Origin: Bacillota bacterium
GTDB lineage: Bacteria > Bacillota > Clostridia > Lachnospirales > Lachnospiraceae
Assembly (NCBI GenBank): GCA_023441145.1
Contig: JAEZQN010000288.1
Coordinates: 1 to 8,289 of the forward strand
DNA length: 8,289 bases
Reading direction: 5' to 3'
Position numbers and translations under genes: made by a program. Below the pieces are notes generated by a model. The model worked only from the letters and a program-made list of their open reading frames with translations. It was not told the DNA's origin and searched no databases. This document shows positions 6,526-8,289 of the stretch, piece by piece. Within the stretch, counting starts at the first letter, position 1. Every line of letters starts with the position of its first letter.

Positions 6526-6554
6526 TTGCTAAATATAGGAATGATTACTATAAT
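6526..6554 (+). promoter_or_regulatory. Promoter of the BFD-like gene
   Basis: TTGCTA (6526-6531) and TATAAT (6549-6554) are 17 bases apart, the ideal sigma-A arrangement, about 50 bases before the start codon at 6604. Confidence 0.75.
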
Positions 6555-6559
6555 TTATG

Positions 6560-6585
6560 TATAATTTAAATTATAATATTTATAT
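6560..6585. promoter_or_regulatory. 16-base palindrome and PerR-box-like sequence at the BFD transcription start
   Basis: Positions 6560-6575 form a perfect 16-base palindrome (TATAATTTAAATTATA) starting about where transcription should begin. An overlapping segment at 6571-6585 (TTATAATATTTATAT) matches 12 of the 14 defined positions of the PerR-box pattern TTATAAT-N-ATTATAA. Iron or peroxide control would suit an Fe-S gene, but AT-rich DNA yields such matches by chance. Confidence 0.4.
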
Positions 6586-6603
6586 AGAAAAGGAGTCTAT
6601 GTT

Positions 6604-6786
6604 ATGAATATGGATAAGAAAGTTTGCCGTTGTATGAAGGTTACCAATGGCGATATATATAAAGCAGTTAAAGATGGAGCAACTACCTTTGAGGAAGTAC
6701 AAGCTAAAACCAAAGTAGCAAAGGGTTGCCGAAGATGCAGCGATGATGTACAAAGATTAATTGATGAGTTTGTTAAAGAACAATAA
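6604..6786 (+). CDS. BFD-like [2Fe-2S] cluster protein
   Basis: This 60-residue protein consists of one BFD-like (bacterioferritin-associated ferredoxin) domain. The four expected cluster ligands are C8 and C10 (CxC in VCRCMKVT) and C42 and C45 (CxxC in GCRRCSDD), separated by 31 residues, followed by a short helix. Family members bind a [2Fe-2S] cluster. In E. coli, Bfd passes electrons to bacterioferritin to release stored iron; whether this stand-alone protein does so is unknown because no ferritin gene is in the window. The start is set by AGGAG eight bases upstream. It is a single-gene plus-strand unit with its own promoter and terminator, divergent from purC. The domain call is firm; the cellular role is open. 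Confidence 0.88.
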   Translation: MNMDKKVCRCMKVTNGDIYKAVKDGATTFEEVQAKTKVAKGCRRCSDDVQRLIDEFVKEQ

Positions 6787-6790
6787 AAGA

Positions 6791-6828
6791 AACAAAGCCA
6801 CCTGTTTTATATAGCAGGTGGTTTTGTT
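6791..6828. terminator. Bidirectional terminator after the BFD-like gene
   Basis: AACAAAGCCACCTG (6791-6804) pairs with CAGGTGGTTTTGTT (6815-6828), 14 positions including one G-U pair in plus-strand RNA. It begins four bases after the stop codon. On the minus strand the same hairpin, with one A/C mismatch, is followed by a T-rich tail (6790-6783), so it can also end transcripts arriving from the right. Confidence 0.88.
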
Positions 6829-6829
6829 A

Positions 6830-7012
6830 TGGTATCGTCCACGACTTCTTTATTGTTGCCTCGCTGGTAGAAGGATAGTTTGGTATGTAGCCCCGTTCCC
6901 TTAAGAAATAGCATCCGGGGGCTGCACAAGTGCATTTCCCGCTAAGTTAGCAACTGCAACCAGGTTCAATGCTTATCACATACGTTTGTAAATCCCAAGT
7001 TGCTCATATTAA
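6830..7012 (-). ncRNA. Candidate structured non-coding RNA
   Basis: No convincing coding frame covers this stretch, which is visibly richer in G and C than the intergenic DNA around purC. It can fold into a three-way junction: GTATGT/ACATAC (6883-6888 with 6978-6983), AGCCCC/GGGGCT directly stacked on it (6889-6894 with 6918-6923), and GCATT/AATGC (6932-6936 with 6968-6972), with small TGCA-CTTG-TGCA and GCTAA/TTAGC hairpins inside. Minus-strand transcription is favoured because the preceding gene (7017-7691) reads into it and the terminator at 6791-6828 lies just after it. A size near 190-220 nt with its own terminator would suit a 6S-type RNA, but I could not verify 6S hallmarks. It may instead be a 3' UTR structure. 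Confidence 0.4.
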
Positions 7013-7016
7013 CCTT

Positions 7017-7691
7017 TTATTTGCCAAATTTCATAGGACAGATATTACGACACAGGTTACATTCTACAGTGTCAAACCCTCTTGCTGTAGTTTTATATGT
7101 ATTTTGTCTGCATAGTTTTTGTTCAACCACCCCATTTCGTAAGGCATGAACAGGACAAGCTTCTAGACACTTTTTACAACTAGGAATACATAGTTTCTCA
7201 CATAATGGATCTGATTTCAATTCCAAATTAGTAAGAATAGCACCTACTGTTAATTGATTTCCATAGGTAGGATGAATTAATAACGTACTCTTTCCAATCT
7301 GACCCAAGCCACAAGCGACAGCAGTATGTTTCATGGATATTAAACCTTTTGCTGTAAGATTAAGAGAATCCCAGTATTCATTAGGCCCATCGCATGGGAC
7401 TGGAACACAGATTGCACGAAACAACTTCTCAATTTCTTTCGCTGCCTTAAAAGCCATGGCATCCACTATCTTACATACCTCAGCATTAAAATATCCATAA
7501 AGTAGTCTTGGTTCAACATTCATGAGGCCTTTTGGCAAAGCAACCCCAAAGGATATTACCGATTTACAATCCTCATATAGATTCAGTGGCGAGAAGCCTT
7601 CTGGTGCCTTACTAAACCGATCAATGGCTCCTATTCCACATACATCTGCATCTAATTCATATAACACGTTCTTTATCCTGTCTTCCAACAT
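7017..7691 (-). CDS. Short QueG-like double [4Fe-4S] cluster protein
   Basis: The 224-residue protein resembles the core of epoxyqueuosine reductase (QueG, COG1600-like). The N-terminal part (ADVCGIGAIDRF at 15-26; SVISFGVALPKG at 44-55) is of the QueG/DUF1730 kind, and GLGQIGKSTLLI (128-139) resembles the conserved GWIGKH region. Eight cysteines suit two [4Fe-4S] clusters: C168, C172, C175, C179-Pro, C194, C211, C214 and C218-Pro. Full QueG is about 340-390 residues, so the C-terminal helical part is absent and a queuosine role cannot be assumed. The ATG at 7691 is chosen because GGGAGGGG lies five bases before it; a TTG five codons upstream would overlap that site. It lies 25 bases after the radical SAM gene and is probably co-transcribed with it. 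Substrate unknown. Confidence 0.8.
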   Translation of the reverse strand: MLEDRIKNVLYELDADVCGIGAIDRFSKAPEGFSPLNLYEDCKSVISFGVALPKGLMNVEPRLLYGYFNAEVCKIVDAMAFKAAKEIEKLFRAICVPVPCDGPNEYWDSLNLTAKGLISMKHTAVACGLGQIGKSTLLIHPTYGNQLTVGAILTNLELKSDPLCEKLCIPSCKKCLEACPVHALRNGVVEQKLCRQNTYKTTARGFDTVECNLCRNICPMKFGK

Positions 7692-7716
7692 TAGTTCCCC
7701 TCCCAAAATTCATAGA

Positions 7717-8289
7717 CTAAAATAGACTTAATTGTTCATACGACTCTGGAAATTCATGTAGATACGTAAATATAGCCTCTACGTCATGAAGTATTCCTTG
7801 TCTTTCACATTGGGTATGAAATAGATTCATTAGTCTCTCATTATTCTCACTAGCACATTGATAGCTGTTACCAAATTGATTTATATACCTCCTTTTCATC
7901 CCTGGAAAATGTTGATCTAATGCATGATAAAAATGCTGTCTGCTGCCATCTCGGATGGTAGTTCCTATGCCCATACACAATATACCCTTAACCTTTGCCT
8001 CAAAGCAATAATCAAGGATACCTCTAAGGTTTTCCTCTGTATCGTTGATAAATGGTAAAACAGGGCTAAACCATACTATAGTAGGTATCCCATTGTCACG
8101 AAAGCATTTTAATACCTCAAACCGTTCTTTTGTAGTGCATACCTTAGGTTCTAGAATCTTGCATAACTCTTCATCATATGTAGTTAAAGTCATCTGAACA
8201 ACACATTTTGCTTTCTTATGTATACTAATTAATAAATCCATATCCCTTAAGATAAGATTAGACTTTGTCTGAATTGCTAGGCCAAAGCC
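7717..8289 (-). CDS. SPL-type radical SAM protein, C-terminal part (5' end beyond window)
   Basis: The reading frame is open to the right edge, giving 190 residues. The visible part begins GFGLAIQTKSNLILRDMDLL and continues with VQMTLTTYDEELCKILEPKV and a PVLPFIND segment, which match the central and C-terminal part of the COG1533 family (spore photoproduct lyase-like radical SAM proteins). The ATG at 8241 is internal, not the start. The CxxxCxxC motif that binds the catalytic [4Fe-4S] cluster should lie upstream, outside the window. The protein ends in YEQLSLF, and QLSLF is an exact match to the bacterial sliding-clamp-binding pentapeptide. Spore photoproduct lyase repairs thymine dimers in spore DNA, but this broader family has many members of unknown substrate. 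The QueG-like gene follows after 25 bases. Confidence 0.85.
   Translation of the reverse strand, partial: GFGLAIQTKSNLILRDMDLLISIHKKAKCVVQMTLTTYDEELCKILEPKVCTTKERFEVLKCFRDNGIPTIVWFSPVLPFINDTEENLRGILDYCFEAKVKGILCMGIGTTIRDGSRQHFYHALDQHFPGMKRRYINQFGNSYQCASENNERLMNLFHTQCERQGILHDVEAIFTYLHEFPESYEQLSLF

Noticed and set aside
6830..7012. TPP riboswitch on the minus strand, because TTGAACCTG and GCGGGAA resemble its P4/P5 region.
   Set aside because: The CUGAGA core and the matching GGGG/CCC stem are missing, and no thiamine gene follows on that strand.
7692..7706. TTG at 7706 as the start of the QueG-like gene.
   Set aside because: The codons from it would be the Shine-Dalgarno of the ATG at 7691.
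8239..8241. ATG at 8241 as the start of the radical SAM gene.
   Set aside because: The frame continues to the window edge with residues typical of the family, so this Met is internal.
1..8289. CRISPR array, tRNA or rRNA genes, or an insertion sequence.
   Set aside because: No regularly spaced direct repeats, cloverleaf genes, rRNA segments or transposase-like frames were seen.

Overview
The window looks like chromosomal DNA of a low-GC Firmicute, most likely a clostridial species of the Lachnospiraceae type. The evidence is the AT-rich intergenic DNA, the strong AGGAGG-type ribosome binding sites, a PurF with a cleavable leader and four cluster cysteines, and an ECF sigma factor of a clostridial style. 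The exact species cannot be fixed from the sequence. Almost all genes are on the minus strand, so transcription runs right to left. Only a BFD-like gene and one doubtful mini-gene are on the plus strand.

Right edge to 6830: the 5'-truncated end of an SPL-type radical SAM protein (7717-8289) is followed after 25 bases by a short QueG-like double [4Fe-4S] protein (7017-7691). Between this pair and the next terminator lies a non-coding stretch of about 190 bases that can fold into a three-way junction and may be a structured RNA. A plus-strand gene for a 60-residue BFD-type [2Fe-2S] protein (6604-6786) has a near-ideal promoter, a 16-base palindrome just downstream of it, and a shared bidirectional terminator.

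Centre: purC, purF and purB (6283 down to 2459) form a purine-synthesis cluster. PurF makes the first committed step (PRPP to phosphoribosylamine), PurC makes SAICAR, and PurB cleaves SAICAR and adenylosuccinate. A sigma-A-like promoter lies upstream of purC, hairpins follow purC and purF, and a strong bidirectional terminator follows purB.

Left: an ECF-type sigma factor (1450-2010) overlaps by four bases (ATGA) with a gene that fills the usual anti-sigma-factor slot (1-1453, its last few codons beyond the edge). That protein has a short basic cytosolic N-terminus, one membrane segment and an extracytoplasmic serpin domain with an intact hinge and serpin signature. I regard this sigma factor-serpin pair as the best candidate for an undescribed system: a serpin that could sense proteases outside the cell and signal through the sigma factor. 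A possible ECF promoter lies upstream. It overlaps a divergent promoter for a 56-codon hydrophobic mini-gene that has an almost full-length Shine-Dalgarno sequence, held in a hairpin, in front of an ATT codon rather than ATG.
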